Assembly: GCF_027943255.1 (NCBI RefSeq)
Contig: NC_072892.1
Location: 28,295,792-28,359,791, forward strand
Length of the DNA: 64,000 bases
Source: Anastrepha obliqua
Taxonomy: Eukaryota; Arthropoda; Insecta; Diptera; Tephritidae
Direction of reading: 5' to 3'
Part shown: positions 21,871 through 33,830 of the stretch, one piece after another
Layout: each line of letters begins with the position of its first letter
Numbering within the stretch: position 1 is the first letter of the stretch
Program-made: the position numbers and the translations under genes
Notes under the pieces: generated by a model
Told to the model about the DNA's origin: nothing
The model's input: only the letters and a program-made list of their open reading frames with translations
Databases searched by the model: none

Positions 21871-24089
21871 ATATGCTTTGAAAAGGTGTACTATCATAAT
21901 CTCACTTCTGACGTATGCGAAAACATGAGTTGTTTAAAGCCTCGTTTGGTTTAGAACGGCTTGGAGAGGTTCTTCCTAATTTTTGTTTTTCAACTGTAGG
22001 CCATATTCAAATTCACCTTGCACACTTGAGCAACCCGAAAAAAAAATTAGATAATACAATGAAACTTGGTGGACATAATACTCTCTATAAATGGGTCAAT
22101 AACCACGCGCACCACTCATATATCGATAGTTTACAAAAACCAAACGTGATATCTGTTACAAAAAAGCTGAATTTCTCAAATTGGGTGAAAGGGATGAACC
22201 CAAAAAAAGAATAGGACTCAAGGAAAATAAAAATGGGCGATGCCACGCCCAGTTTTATGTAATTGCTTGCATTTCGATAAAGACTTCATATTACCACTTT
22301 AAATCAAGTTTTAAAAGGAGAACTCATTCCAAAAATCTGTTTTGTTTCAGAATGGAAGAATATTTTGATGATTTTTTTCTTATTCCATTTCCAATGAGTT
22401 GCACATCCAATATTAGAAGCACAAATGTAATATGCAAATGTTTTGCAGAAATGAGTAAGTAAATTTTTGCTAAATATTCACATTGATGCGGTCGGTCGGG
22501 TGATAACAAGAGGAAAGGCAAATCATCACGCCTAGTTGTAGAAGTGAGCGAAGATGAATTTTGCTCGTGCAAAAAGTTATGATGCGACACAGCGAAGCAA
22601 GTGCCATGCCGTGCGCAGATTTCTACCGCATATGCGGTAAATTTACTGTACACTTTTTTAAATTTCACAATCTACCACATTTACCGCATTTTAGTTGTTG
22701 TTGTAGTAGCATACGTGGCAGTCGTTGGCTGGATATAAAACTGGGTTGTTCCTGTAACGTTTGCAGAACCGACTGTCGTGGGAACGCATTTTAGTATGCA
22801 AAATTTCTTGTTTTTTTGTTTGGTAACTTTTGTTCAAAGTAGTAATCTTAGTACTACAAAACCATGTCTGACAGCACCTTCATATCCAGGTCGAAATCCA
22901 CTTTATAGGGCGCACCAAGGTGGCGCCATCCGCAAACTGCTACTTTATTTTTGACGAATTTGACATTTGAGTGACGTCAGTACTGAAAATGAGCCAAGCT
23001 TTGTGTGCAAATGTGTGCGTGCATGATTTATACTTTCATTCTTGACTTTTCACTTACCCTCGCTTATTCTTCCTCTCATCTACTCTTCCTCTTCATTTGG
23101 TTCTCTTATTTTCTGTGCTGACGGTTTGAACCTGGGATGAAGTAGTCCTGTATTCTAGCATTCTAGCTACTAAACATAGTTTCCAGTAGGTTTTTGGCGG
23201 TGCGTTTATAGATGCATAAATTGGTAAAAAGGTTAATTCATAAATTTATGTTATATTTATTTTTAAATAAACATTTAAATTTCCCAGCACTTCGCCCAGT
23301 GGCAGTACCACCTCTGCTAAAAAGAACAAAATCTGCACTTGATGAAAAAAGAACGTAGCACTAATTGTACAAACGCCAGCAAACGCACCTACCCCCACAA
23401 GAGCTGGGAATGATTTATACACCTGTACATGCATATATACATATGCATCTCCTTGTGACTTAATTATTTTTGCGCAGAAATATAAATTTGGGAATGGAAT
23501 TGACGTTTTGTCAAATACATTTCAAACCCCTTTCTAGCCAGAGAAAAATCTTTTGTAGTAAAACCATATAGTATAAAAACTGAATTCCTCTGTTATTATT
23601 CCTATATATATTTTTTTGTTTTGTTGAATAAATGAAAATCTACCGCATTTTACTCAAATCGACTGCAATTTTTTCTTAATTCTACCGCATAAAAAAAATG
23701 TAGTTTGCACAGTGGTGCCATGCAGATTTGCCTTCGCCATGCACTAAGCAAGCATACGACAAATGTACAATCATATATTCATTTATATGGTACATTTGTA
23801 TATATGCGAAAAAATGTAGCTTATGAGCATAAATTTGTTTCTACGCATCCTGGATGCTTTGACAATATTTCGATTTGCTTAAATCTAATACCAGAGAATT
23901 TTTTAAGTAATACATAAAATATAAGCGTCCTGCTGCTCCTCACATATAATGGAAACTTATGTAATTATATTGTTTTAAACTATATTGGGTGCACTTCAAG
24001 GATGATGGATTTACCAGATTTGCTCTTTACTATGGTGAAAAAGAAGTTTGTGAGGGGAACTTCGGCTGCCCCGTCACTTGGGAGATTCA
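21871..24089. other. Unassigned, with one antisense LINE 3' tail
   Basis: At 22688-22795 TAGTTGTTGTTGTAGTAGCA is followed by TGGCTGGATATAAAACTGGG. This resembles the complement of the CAACAACA-tailed LINE 3' end seen at 17640. The overlapping frames at 21915-22214 and 22181-22462 show no known motif. Confidence 0.4.
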
Positions 24090-24290
24090 TCCGAATTCCG
24101 CACAATCATTTCACACAAATTCACATAGTCTTCTAATCAGTCGTTTGTTCAAATAGCAACGAAGCAACATCAGTGAAAGCTGTTCTGATTTTTTTTCGTA
24201 TATCATCAACACAATCTCAGTTTTTTTGTAAGCACGTCCCAAGTGACGTCAGTTCATCGGCTGATAACGGTCTGCTAAATAGCACACCTT
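24090..24290 (-). repeat. Dispersed GACGTCA-family repeat, copy
   Basis: TTTTTTTCGTATATCATCAA, CACAATCTCAGTTTTTTTGT, GATAACGGTCTG and CACACCTT match the minus-orientation copies at 50575-51115. It is cut at its outer edge by the piggyBac element at 24294. Confidence 0.65.
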
Positions 24291-24293
24291 TAA

Positions 24294-24908
24294 CCCTTTG
24301 GGGACGTGTGTCGCCATATAGCCACCCAAATTAGTTCGTAGCTGCAAGGCTCGCGACGTCTGTTGTTCTGAGCGATAACATACGCATAGGTATAGTAAAA
24401 GAGTCACGATTTCATTCAAAGACATTAGGGGCCATTAGCGATGAAATCTAATTTTCCTTATAATGTAAACTTAAGATATGAGACGACGGTAGAGTCAGAA
24501 CGAATTTCAGTTTTTCAATTTAGTCTCTCAGTGTCCCTGCCAGAGGAACCAGCAGGTTTTTTATATATTTTATCCTACGCACGATGGCTAAGCGATATAG
24601 GGATGATACGTTAGATAGTGACAGTTCTGACGAATATTACTTTGAATCTGATAAGACGGAAGATGACGGCATTACTTCGTCAAGTGGAAGTGAAATCCGT
24701 GCAGTTAGGCATCCACTCAGGCATTTCAACATTAGCAGTGATAAGAGTTTGCTTATAATTATTTTTTGATTTTATGAAAAATGTTTATTGTGTTAAATAA
24801 AAAGCCTTAGTTTTTATAACGTTCAACGTATTTATTTTCTTTACTGCGCACTCTCCAACTCTCATCCTCAGCGATGCTCGCCCGACGAGTGGCTTCGTCC
24901 CTAAAGGG
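24294..24908 (+). mobile_element. Non-autonomous piggyBac element with N-terminal ORF
   Basis: TTAA target duplications at 24290-24293 and 24909-24912 bracket inverted ends CCCTTTGGGGACG and CGTCCCTAAAGGG, the hallmark of piggyBac. The 615-bp body contains an ATG-initiated frame (24584-24769, 61 codons: MAKRYRDDTLDSDSSDE, then SDKTEDDG and SSSGSE). It looks like the acidic N-terminus of a piggyBac transposase, after which sequence jumps to the 3' end with AATAAA at about 24798. The catalytic domain is deleted, so it would need another source of transposase to move. Confidence 0.88.
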
Positions 24909-24912
24909 TTAA

Positions 24913-25599
24913 AAAGGTTTTCACCACGGGTGCACATGACTATGGATAATTTTCCTGCCACAAATTAGAAGATTCATATGGACTTTAATAGAAGTGGGAG
25001 TATCTGTTCAATATTTTTTTTGGTAGAATTTTTTTTCTTTTGGTTTGACTCCGCCGTAAGACGGGATTTTCCTAGTTAGTAAATAAACTACATATTTATT
25101 TTTGCAGGAGTTTTATTTCAAAATCAAATATGACGCATGCATACATAAACGGCCCTCCCAACCGCCAATACTTTTTTTCGCCCGGCCTTTGCAACTGTTT
25201 AAATTATGCAAGGTACCTAAGAAAAGTGCGTGGAATCGATGTTTCGTAATGGCGGACTACCTGTTGAGTCCCTTCAGTTACATTATTCTTAGAATAATAT
25301 ACCTTTTTGGATAGCTAAAAATACACTCTAGTTTTTGGATTATTTGCAAATAATTAACATTTTTAACGATGTGTAAAATCGTAAATTTAAAACTTTACGA
25401 AGCAGTAATTTTTAGCTGCTAAGGCTTGATTAAAATTGCATTGATTATTTTTATTTACTGACGTACCCTTTAACTAAAAACGGATAAAATTTTACCCTTG
25501 AACTAACATTCAAAAATACTCGTTAACGGACGTAGAAACAAATTTTTTTTGTAAATATTTTTTAAAATCGAATGTATCGAAATCGGTTATGTTTTGGAT
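24913..25599. other. Unassigned
   Basis: No domain recognised. The frame at 25102-25314 lacks any familiar motif. Confidence 0.35.
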
Positions 25600-26480
25600 A
25601 TGATGTCATATAAGTATAGCCAACTTCTGGTAAATAATGTCTATAAGCATCTAGAACGTATCATTCAACAATGCCGTAGAGCCTTTGGCAAATCTGGGGT
25701 CTGAAACCTGCTGTGGTCTGGTAGATATACACAGCACTTATCAGACCAATCTTTATTTATGCTTCTGTGGTTTGGTGAACACGGACTATGGTTAAGTCCA
25801 TACTTCGGCAACTATCCAGGCTGCAAAGAAGTGTATATTTATGCATTACGGGTGCCATGAGTACAACCTCCAGCGATGCCCTAAACACTATGCTTAATTT
25901 GCTCCCCTTGAATCTTAAGATGCAACAGGAAGCAACAAAAGCAATGTGAAGGCCGCGTAAATATGGTCTCTGGCAGGAAGACGGATCATGGGGACACAGA
26001 GAAATCTTTAAGTTGCTATCTGAGCAGTATCCATTGTTTTTGACACCTAAGACGACCTTATACCCATAGTTTCATTTGGAAGAAAATGTGATGTAAAATA
26101 TGGAGTAATCTAGAGTGCATTCAAAGAGGTTTGATGGATATTTTCTTTACCGATGGGTCTAAGAATGAAGTAGGTGCTGGAACCGGATGGTACTATCGTT
26201 TAGTAATAAGTATCATTACGATATGAGAGGAATGACAACTGCTTTCCTAACGGAAATTTTTGCCATTCTGAAAGTAGCAGAATGGATAATTGAGAGGAGA
26301 TGGAGCGGGACACAGATCGGAGTCTTTAGTGACTGTCAGGCTGCACTAAAGCAGCCTGTATTACAATAGCTTACAACTAACTGTATTTATTGAATTTATA
26401 TTCAGAGGAGATTTATTCAGTTTTCTAAAAGATCTAAGTGAACAGCTCCGTATAAAACAACGTTAGTAAGAACGTGCATC
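25600..26480 (+). mobile_element. LINE reverse transcriptase thumb plus RNase H start (decayed)
   Basis: The + strand reads WGLKPAVVW, LIRPIFIYASVVW and LSRLQRSVYLCITGAMSTT (about 25700-25860), the thumb of a Jockey/LOA-like reverse transcriptase. At about 26133 IFFTDGSKNEVGAGTG follows, the RNase H opening block with its catalytic Asp, then MTTAFLTEIFAILKVAEWII and VFSDCQAALK (26220-26350, second and third acidic residues). Stops and frameshifts throughout. Confidence 0.82.
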
Positions 26481-26539
26481 TTCAGTTCGTCATGTAAATC
26501 GCATTTGTCCCATGGTGATAAAATTTCAAAGGTTGGCTT

Positions 26540-26775
26540 AGATCTCACCGTTAACTGGCCCTCAGCGAATTTAAAGGGGTCAGCTGATTGGTTGACGTAA
26601 TTTGTACAAAATTATAAGTGACCACACCCTTCTTCTTTTTATTTTTTTTAACAAGCATCCAGGTGGGTTATAGTCTGAGTGTCTCTTTGTGAGGTTTTTT
26701 TACTTGAGCGTATTGGAGGGGTTGCTATGCTAAATTTTTATGGTAACCTTAAAAACAACAGCATGTCGAAGAAAA
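26540..26775 (+). repeat. Dispersed GACGTCA-family repeat, deleted copy
   Basis: CGTTAACTGGCCCTCAGCGA and AGCTGATTGGTTGACGTAAT (26548-26605) are followed after a gap by TTACTTGAGCGTATTGGAGG and ATTTTTATGGTAACCTTA. Both parts also occur, in reverse order and strand, at 50575-51115. About 230 bp of the middle are missing here. Confidence 0.65.
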
Positions 26776-27469
26776 ACAATACAAAATAATATAATATATA
26801 ATAGTATGGTATAAAGGTTGGTTCATCTAGTAGTCTTCTTTTATTTCGAAAAAACGCTCTACTTCATTTTTCACCATAGCTGAAGGTAAAACCTGGTAAT
26901 CTATCATCATTGCACACTTCCAACGTTATAAACTTATATTTATTTCCCACACTTAACCCACTTCTTAATGACAACCCAACCCGAATTCGAATTCCTTATC
27001 ACTGTAGAAAGCGCAATTTTCAGACCTCAAAGGGGTGGCACAGGCGCTACTGTTGTGTAACTTGTTTGCTTGTTGTATGTGAGGACCCGTTACAATCCAA
27101 GGTGTATCAAAATATATAATAAATGGTTGTGAGAACTCTGCTACAATATTGACAGCTTTAACAAAGGGAGTTTTGGTCTTTTGGCAAGCTTTTTTAAGCC
27201 GAATCAGATCTTTGTTTTTAATGAATCAGATGAAAATCATTAGTAATCTCCGAGGGGCTTCAAGAGTTTGAGTTGTGATTTCATTGACAAGACTTTTATT
27301 TGATATGAGTTAAGAGCACTGGAGAAGTTTGTGCATCTTGCCATTGAAATTGTGGTCCATGATTGCCTCGGTTTAATGAGGAGTTAAACTACCTTCAGCT
27401 TCCTATTTGCATATCATTCAGACAGCTTTGGTTAATACTAATTTTTTTTTGTTTTTGTTCCTTTTTTAA
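26776..27469. other. Unassigned
   Basis: AT-rich, no repeat partner or domain recognised. Confidence 0.35.
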
Positions 27470-28045
27470 TTTGCTTTAAATATCCCCGACCTCCAAACAA
27501 ATCTGAGTAGATCTTGTGGTGCCAAGGAACCGAGGTGGGCGCTTCTTTACACATCAGTGCCCAAGACCTCAAGGCTGATTCGAGCGATGGCCGCGCAGAT
27601 GCACAAAAAGGGGTCCGCCGTCTTATTCTGCTCGTCATATGCTGTGCTTCGCCCGTCATCTGTCCAATCAGCTGTCGGCAGTCCGTTCTGCTTAATGACA
27701 CGAAGATCTGCGACAGTCGGTCGGACATGACAGGTAAATCAGTTTTGTTCATCTGCAGCCCAGCCTGTCAAGCTCGCTTGTGGGTTAAAGTAAACCGCTT
27801 GCTAATCGGGGCTTTGATGGCTTCAGAAAGGAGTGGCAGAACGGGTTCCGGGCCAAGGAAGTTGGCCTCAGAGCCCACCCTAGCTAAAGAATCAGAGATC
27901 TTCTTGCCCGCGATACCCACGTGTCCCGGAATCCATGTTAGCATCAGGATAATATGTCTACCGACATAGTTCAGACTGGATTTATAGGACTCAACTATTC
28001 TTGAAGTGGTTTTTTGGCTATTCATGAGGTTGGTCAACACGTTGG
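27470..28045 (-). mobile_element. LINE RNase H C-terminal region
   Basis: The minus strand reads LTWIPGHVGIAGKKISDSLA (about 27870-27930, the last RNase H block with its His), then RVGSEANFLGPEPVLPLLSE, KAPISKRFTLTHKRA and, after frameshifts, DLRVIKQNG, DDGRSTAYDEQN and HLGSLAPQDLLRFVW before a stop at about 27475. Only the 3' end of the element is left. Confidence 0.8.
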
Positions 28046-28489
28046 GTAGATCGAAGTGTTGTTATACATACATATATTTTAACCTAGTAGCATACATACT
28101 TAGTGTCATCTCTATTGAAGTATGTGTTAATTATTAATAATCATGATTCAATTATCAAAGGTTTGCTCACTTGTGACATTCGAGTTTTGACACTCCCTTA
28201 GAAAAGGTTGCATTTAAGAAGAGTGGAGAAAGTGGAAATAATTAGTTGAGATTAGATGTAATTTGAGGTTTGCACTTCGACCTAATTTTTTTTTATGCTC
28301 AGTACTCATTACAGTATCTCATCCAAACCCAGTTCCCTTGTTAAACTTATGATAGAGCTGTGTTGAACTGAGCGTATGTGTCTTTCTTCTGGCTGTAATG
28401 GGCGGAGATGTCTCAGCCTTCTACGCCATATAGCGTTGCAATCCAGGAAAAGGAGTATAGGAGTCTCCATGGAGAAAATTAGGTTAGGT
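28046..28489. other. Unassigned
   Basis: No recognised domain; part may be LINE 3' untranslated sequence. Confidence 0.3.
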
Positions 28490-29000
28490 AGTGCTGACTG
28501 ATTTGTAAAAAGATCTCACATAGACCCTAGGGTTCATTGTATTTCCAGTGCCATGTACATATCCTGAGTCGCAGATATCATTTTGTGTAATTCATAATGC
28601 ACGTCCTCGCGAGCTTTAACAAACCGTTTAGCTTTTTATCAGCAATATCCTTCAAGGATGAGTCGAATCCTGTAGAGAGCAGGGTAATGGCAAAGTAGGT
28701 GTTCCAAAGTACCCCTAACATTCGTTTCATTGCATGTGTTACTCACATCGGTCTTCACTAATCCCATTTGGCTGCATGTTCAGTACTCCAACCAATATTT
28801 TGTCGTCTTTCCTATACAGTGAAAAAATAAAGTTTGTAATTTTGATATTCCAAATTTTTAGCATAATTTTGGCAGTTTTGTAGGAGATGAAGGGGGGAAG
28901 GTGTATTGGAGTCTCCTGTGTAGATGAGTGCGCAATCTGGCCTGTGAGAATGCCCCTGAGCATTCTCAGTTCATTCCTTGGGAGGGCTATGAGTTTGCTA
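28490..29000 (-). mobile_element. LINE C-terminal remnant
   Basis: The minus strand reads FSLYRKDDKILVGVL (about 28775-28820), equivalent to the LSKRDVRVLVGLLTGH-type block after RNase H. It is followed by NGISEDRC and then GTLEHLLCHYPALYRIRL (about 28640-28700), a zinc-knuckle-like tail. Several stops. Confidence 0.65.
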
Positions 29001-29657
29001 GATTTCTTTTGGTTGTACCCTCCTCAATAAGGATTTCACCTAGTGTAGTCCCCTAAGTTTGGTGCAAGTTAATCTCTCTTAGCCTTAGTTCTTCACTCCT
29101 AAGCTCCTGCTTGATGGTGTGTTGTCCCATAGCAAGGAAGGGCTCGTCTCCTATAAAACGAGGCCGCAGCCTCTTTTACCAATGCTTCCACATTCAAGGA
29201 TCAGTGAGGACTTACCCTCACATAAAGACAGTGTGTTTAAAGGAATTGTAAATAATTAAATCTCTTTTTTTTTCTACAAATTTTACTTTTCGTTCACTTT
29301 TACTCAAAATTTCTAGAGTTAGAAATCCAGCGTCTTGCTAAGGGTGTCGAGTAGTCAAGAGGCAACGAGAAAGGTGCTTACTGAGCAAACCTTCTCTTAT
29401 TGAATCATGATTAAAAACTATAACAACGTTTTTGGAATGAGAATCTTTAAACTCAACTCAGGGCGGTACAAACCACCACCCTTCATATTTGCAGTGATGT
29501 CGTTTGTGTAAATGGATTAGTATGTATGTACTTAAACGGTTTCAATACATGTATTTACATGCGACCATAAAAAAAACTCTACTTGAGGTAATATCACCGA
29601 AAAATAGACACCAATGTTTTCAAGTGATTTCGGTGCCCATACTCAGCCGAGAGTATA
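29001..29657. other. Upstream region and probable 5' leader of the SUEL gene
   Basis: The last part before the ATG at 29658 should be 5' untranslated sequence. CATATTTGCAG (ends about 29492) and CCATACTCAG (ends about 29648) are possible splice acceptors for a leader exon further upstream. I see no convincing TATA box and initiator pair close by, so the transcription start is unknown. Confidence 0.35.
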
Positions 29658-29751
29658 ATGAATTATTCAAAAGCAGAGATTTTGATCTTTTTATCGCTCT
29701 ATGTAATCAATGCGGTGGAAACAGAAATAATTTTGCGAGTGGATCCCTTAG
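29658..29751 (+). CDS. eva-1: EVA-1-like, coding exon 1 (signal peptide)
   Basis: ATG at 29658 with A at -3. It encodes 31 residues and one extra nucleotide: MNYSKAEILIFLSLYVINAV is a classic signal peptide (basic start, hydrophobic core, small residue near the cut), followed by ETEIILRVDPL. The donor is TTAG/GTAAGC. The leftover g joins CA of exon 2 to make Ala, continuing into TLRTYQKAAC. The overlapping longer frame from 29504 is in another phase and would not join exon 2. No other frame near here gives both a signal sequence and the right phase, which supports this start. Confidence 0.78.
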
Positions 29752-30083
29752 GTAAGCACATACATATTTACACTGCTTCTGTTTACATTTACATATATTA
29801 TATTATTTTCGTGTATTTCGTTATTGAATAAGTTTAGTCTGTTTTTTCTTCGTGATTTGGTAATTGCAACTGAAGTTACCGTATAAAGCTATGTAAGGAG
29901 GTATTACATTGCATGCTGAGTAGGCCAGCACAGATAGGTAGAATTTTTTACGTGCTGCTGGCTTTTACAAACATACATATAAGAAAATATCGAAAAGAAT
30001 TTTTATTTTGCATATCGTTGCCGAAAATTGTGACTAATTTCACGTTTTCTGCTAGAAATAATGAAGTGCTGTAAAATTATATA

Positions 30084-32118
30084 TAGTGAAGGACTTAAGT
30101 CTACATACAGCAGCATATTTTCTTTTTCCCAGAAGGCATACAATAACGCATGGGCTGAAAGTCACGGGCCTAACACTTAGATGGCACTAGATTTATTGCA
30201 TTCACCTATTTTTCAGTTAGTACTAACTTTCAAATGACAGCTGTTAAAATTTTTGTGCTAAGAGTGACGCTACTTTTGTTATTTTCAAAACAATGGATCA
30301 AAAAGAATTTCGTGTTTTAATTTTGCTCTGCTTCTTGATCGGAAAAAATATCGTTTAAACAAAGCAACGGTTTGAAAAGTGTAATGGGGACTCCGCTCCA
30401 TCAGAAACAACAATAAATCGATGGTTCGATGGTTTGTTGACTTGAAAAGTGGTCTTAGAGACACCGACGACGCATAACGCAGTGGACGTCCAAATGAGGC
30501 TGTAACACCAGAAAACATCAAAAAAATTTACAAAATCGTTTTGTATGATGGAAAAGAGAAGTTGCGTGAGTTAGCTGACATCGTAGAGATATCAAAAGAA
30601 CGGCTTTATATTCATGAGGATTTGACTATGAAAAAGCTCTATTCAAAGTGGGTGCCGCGTTTGCTCACTGCTGACCAAAACCAACAACGTGTAGATAATT
30701 CTGAGCAGTGTTGGGCCATGTTTAAATGTAATAAACCGGAACTTTTGCGCCGATATGTCACAATGGAAGAAACATGAATCCATCACTTGACTCCGGAATC
30801 AAATCGATCGTCATATGAGTGGACAGCTACTGGTGAAACTCGACCAAAGCGCCCGAAAGCATGATAATCGGTTGGAAAAGTTATGGCCTGAGTGGTGTAA
30901 TATTTATCGACTTTCTTGAGAAGGGAAATATCATCAACAGTGAATATTTTATAGCGTTATTGGAGCGTGTGAAGGCCGAAATTGCAAAGAAACGTCCGCA
31001 TATGGCAAACAAAAAATTCGTTTCATCAAGACAACGCACCGTGTCACAAGCCAATCAAAACAATTGCAAACTACATGAATTGGACTTCGAATTGCTTCTA
31101 CATCCACCGTATTTGACAGATTTGGCTCCCAGTGACTACTGGCTGTTCGCACACCTAAAAGATGCTCGCCGGTAAGAAATTTCGCTCTAATGAAGAGGTT
31201 ATCGCTGAAACTGAGACTTGTTTTGAGGCAGAACGATTTATCTACAAAAGTGGTATTGAAATGTTGGGGCGGCGCTGAAATGATGGAAATTACGTTGACG
31301 AATAAAGCTAATTTTGAACAAATAAAATAAAAAGTGTTTTCTTTGTTAGGCTCGGGACTTTTCAGCCATGTGTTACACCCATCTGCTTTGTTTCATTTAA
31401 GCAAGGCAAACATTGAAAAAGTAGCGCAATGGGTTGGGTAGCTACAGCTGCATCTGGCGTTGGAAAGCTGACTTTTATTGAAGGTACTATGGGCCGATAA
31501 AAACATAAAAACTTATTGGAAGAACATTTGAAATCATCAGTAGAATGCTTAGATCTTGGGCAAGGTGGAGTTTTCCAAAAAGACAAAAAGGATTTTATAT
31601 TACGCACACAGACAACTAAATGTATCGCCGCAAAGTCCGGATTTAAATCCGTCTGGGCATGTTTGGGAGCTTTTGGAGAGAAAAATTCGACGAAGTATAG
31701 TCACTACATAACTACCTAATCTAACGCAAAATCATAAAGAAAGAGTTGATGGAAGCATGGAGCCAAATTACGCAGGAAGAGCTTTCTCAACTAGTTGGAT
31801 CAATGCCACCACGCGTTGAAGCAGTGATTGATAACGATGATGAACCTACTAAATCCTAAAAGTATTCAAAAAGCTAGTTTTAAAATAAATAAATTTGTTT
31901 TTGTTTTTAAGCTAACTGAAATGTATGTAGACTTTTGTCATATCACTTTTATATTGTCTTGTAATTTTTTTGTTATAAAGGAAGTGAAATAATTTAATAA
32001 ATTTATTAATAAATATGAGCTCCAAAAAAAAAGCTACATCAACAGTTTTTTCATCTATTGTAAACCTTCTGGAAAATAAGCAAATGTGCTGCTGTGTGTA
32101 GACTTTAGTCCCTCACTG
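30084..32118 (+). mobile_element. Tc1-like element interrupted by a mariner
   Basis: Ends TAGTGAAGGACTTAAGTCTA (left) and TAGACTTTAGTCCCTCACTG (right) are inverted repeats of about 38 bp flanked by TA (30082-30083, 32119-32120). The left end is separated from the body by the mariner at 30146-31373. After it the + strand gives GVGKLTFIEGTM (about 31453), EEHLKSSVECLDLGQGG, SPDLNPSGHV-like sequence, then KELMEAWSQITQEELSQLVG and SMPPRVEAVIDN before a stop (about 31857). This is the second half of a Tc1 transposase. The N-terminal half is missing and frames are broken. It sits in intron 1 of the EVA-1-like gene. Confidence 0.85.
30146..31373 (+). mobile_element. mariner (irritans-type), inserted in the Tc1-like element
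   Basis: Inverted ends (GGCTGAAA-GTCACGGGCC left, GGCTCGGGACTTTTCAGCC right) with TA at 30144-30145 and 31374-31375; 1228 bp. The transposase starts at ATG 30293 (MDQKEFRVLILLCFL). Later blocks are SAPSETTINRWFDG, PENIKKIYKIVLYDGKEKLR, KWVPRLLTADQNQQRVD and RRYVTMEET followed by a stop at 30775. The first catalytic Asp has become Glu and the Trp after it a stop. HQDNAPCHKPIKTI (second Asp, about 31022) and TDLAPSDYWLF (third Asp, about 31117) persist in other frames. Closest in pattern to Himar-like irritans transposases. Confidence 0.9.
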
Positions 32119-32120
32119 TA

Positions 32121-32767
32121 CATATAGTATTTTTCGGTGCAAAATCTGAAATCTCCAAAATTAACGTAGTGGCTAATGCTGCAAATCTCTTATAAGCTGC
32201 TGAGCATTTCTTAAGCGTGTTTTGATAAGTAAATACTTTAGCTCTCGGTTTGGGCTAAACAAGCTTCTTACACCACGCGTAAAGCCAACCAAACCAACCA
32301 TGCGTATGACTGCGTTCATACAGGAAGACTTTTGTTGAAGCAACTCGTAACTTGTGCAACAGAGGCAAAAGAGAGGAAAGAGAGGGGCACTGAGTTGCTA
32401 GTGCTCGGGCAACTCGTTTTGTGTTTTCATTCTTCTCAATGTTGTTGTTGGCTTTAGACCAAAAACTAAAATAATTACAAGTGTGTGAACGACACGGACA
32501 ACACTAAAAGAGAATTCGCATAGTTGAAGCAACAAAAGTTCCCGTGTGTGAACACGTTCTATCGGGTATAGAAGTAGAACAAATCGAAAAGAAAATTAAT
32601 CAGCCATTTTAGTAACACAAGCTTGGTATCAACTTTTCCGTTTCTGTGTTGGCTTGACGTTGGTTACCGCAACCAGGTAAAGTTAATAACGAAGCTCGGA
32701 GGGCAGCGCCAGAGAACGTTGATATACTGAGAAGCATAGATAACTCACGGTGGAGAGAATACAAAAG
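32121..32767. other. Unassigned intron sequence
   Basis: No repeat match or domain recognised. Confidence 0.3.
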
Positions 32768-32870
32768 GCGTGGTCAATATCAGATCGTTAACGGCTCTCA
32801 GCGACTATGAAGGAATAGCTGATTTGCTGACGTAAAAGGGGATGTGACACTGCTTTGCTTAGAAAAGCAG
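32768..32870 (+). repeat. Dispersed GACGTCA-family repeat, partial copy
   Basis: GTGGTCAATATCAGATCGTT, AACGGCTCTCAGCGACTATG and AGCTGATTTGCTGACGTAAA in the same order as the 20046 and 54062 copies. Truncated on its right. Confidence 0.65.
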
Positions 32871-33029
32871 CCGACAAAAGCTTGCAAATAACTAGATGCG
32901 AAACTCTTTTCCTTGAGAGAGCGCTGTCGATGTGAATTTATTATTATTATTACTTTAGCCAGAGATGCAATACCGAAAGAACCATGTCTTTTAGTTTTAG
33001 TTTTGGGGGACAGATTTTGCGGACGATTT

Positions 33030-33420
33030 TTGGAATTTGACAGGCGACGAAAGAATGAGCTTTACGGCGACATAGAGTTAGTGCAGCGAATAAAGATCCA
33101 TCGGCTTCGTTGGCTGCGTCATGCCATCCGAATGGAGCCGAAGTGTTTGGCTCTCAAAATATTCCATAATGTATCAGCTAGTGTTAGCAACGGAAGGGAA
33201 AGCCCTCCTCCGCGTTTGAAAGATCAGGTGGAGAAGGACTTGGCTCCCTTGGTGTGTCCAACTGGCGCCGGTTAGTATGAGAAAGAAACGACTGGCGCAT
33301 TTTGTTAAACTTGGGCAAAATCGCGTAAGAGGTTATCGCGCCAATCAAGAGAAAGAAGAAAGACAGAAATAAAGAAGACGAAAGACAAAAATAATGCAGA
33401 GGAAAAACATAATTATAAAT
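33030..33420 (+). mobile_element. LINE C-terminal fragment
   Basis: The + strand reads RRKNELYGDIELVQRIKIHR, LRWLRHAIRMEPKCLALKIF and RLKDQVEKDLAPL. This matches the common insect retrotransposon tail pattern ELYGDI..V.RIKI.RLRWLGH..RM, then RGRP.LRW.D..E.DL. After a frameshift near 33270 it goes on as RKKRLAHFVKLGQNRVRGYR. No polymerase domain is left. Confidence 0.7.
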
Positions 33421-33830
33421 AAACATAAGAAAGAAAAAAATATTGAAATTTTAAAATTGTTTGAATAAAACATAAAAAGTGGGCACAAAAAACCAATTTG
33501 CAAAATAACAAACAAAATAAGTCAAGGCCAAAAAAAATAAAAATTACGATTAACAAAGTAACACTTCACTTTTTGTAATTTAAAAAATTGTTAACAAAAT
33601 ATGTTTGCAAAATATCAAAAATTCAAGAAATTGCAGTACAATTTTCCTTTCAGTCGCTTGGGACGTTGAAAACTCATTAGCATTCTCGAACGCACTTAGT
33701 TTTAACTTGTGGGATTTCTCGGCTGAAATGTGTTACAATAAAACTTATTGGCTTAAAATATCAACCCTGCACTAACTTTAATATTTAGCTTCTCCCTTTT
33801 TATTCTTTCCTCTTATTTTACAGTAATATA

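Noticed and set aside
21915..22462. Two overlapping plus-strand frames of 99 and 93 codons
   Set aside because: No similarity to any family I can recognise, and they overlap in different phases without a start context.
29504..29657. 83-codon frame at 29504-29755 as an independent gene or exon
   Set aside because: Its phase at the 29751 donor does not fit exon 2; the overlapping frame from 29658 has a signal peptide and the right phase.
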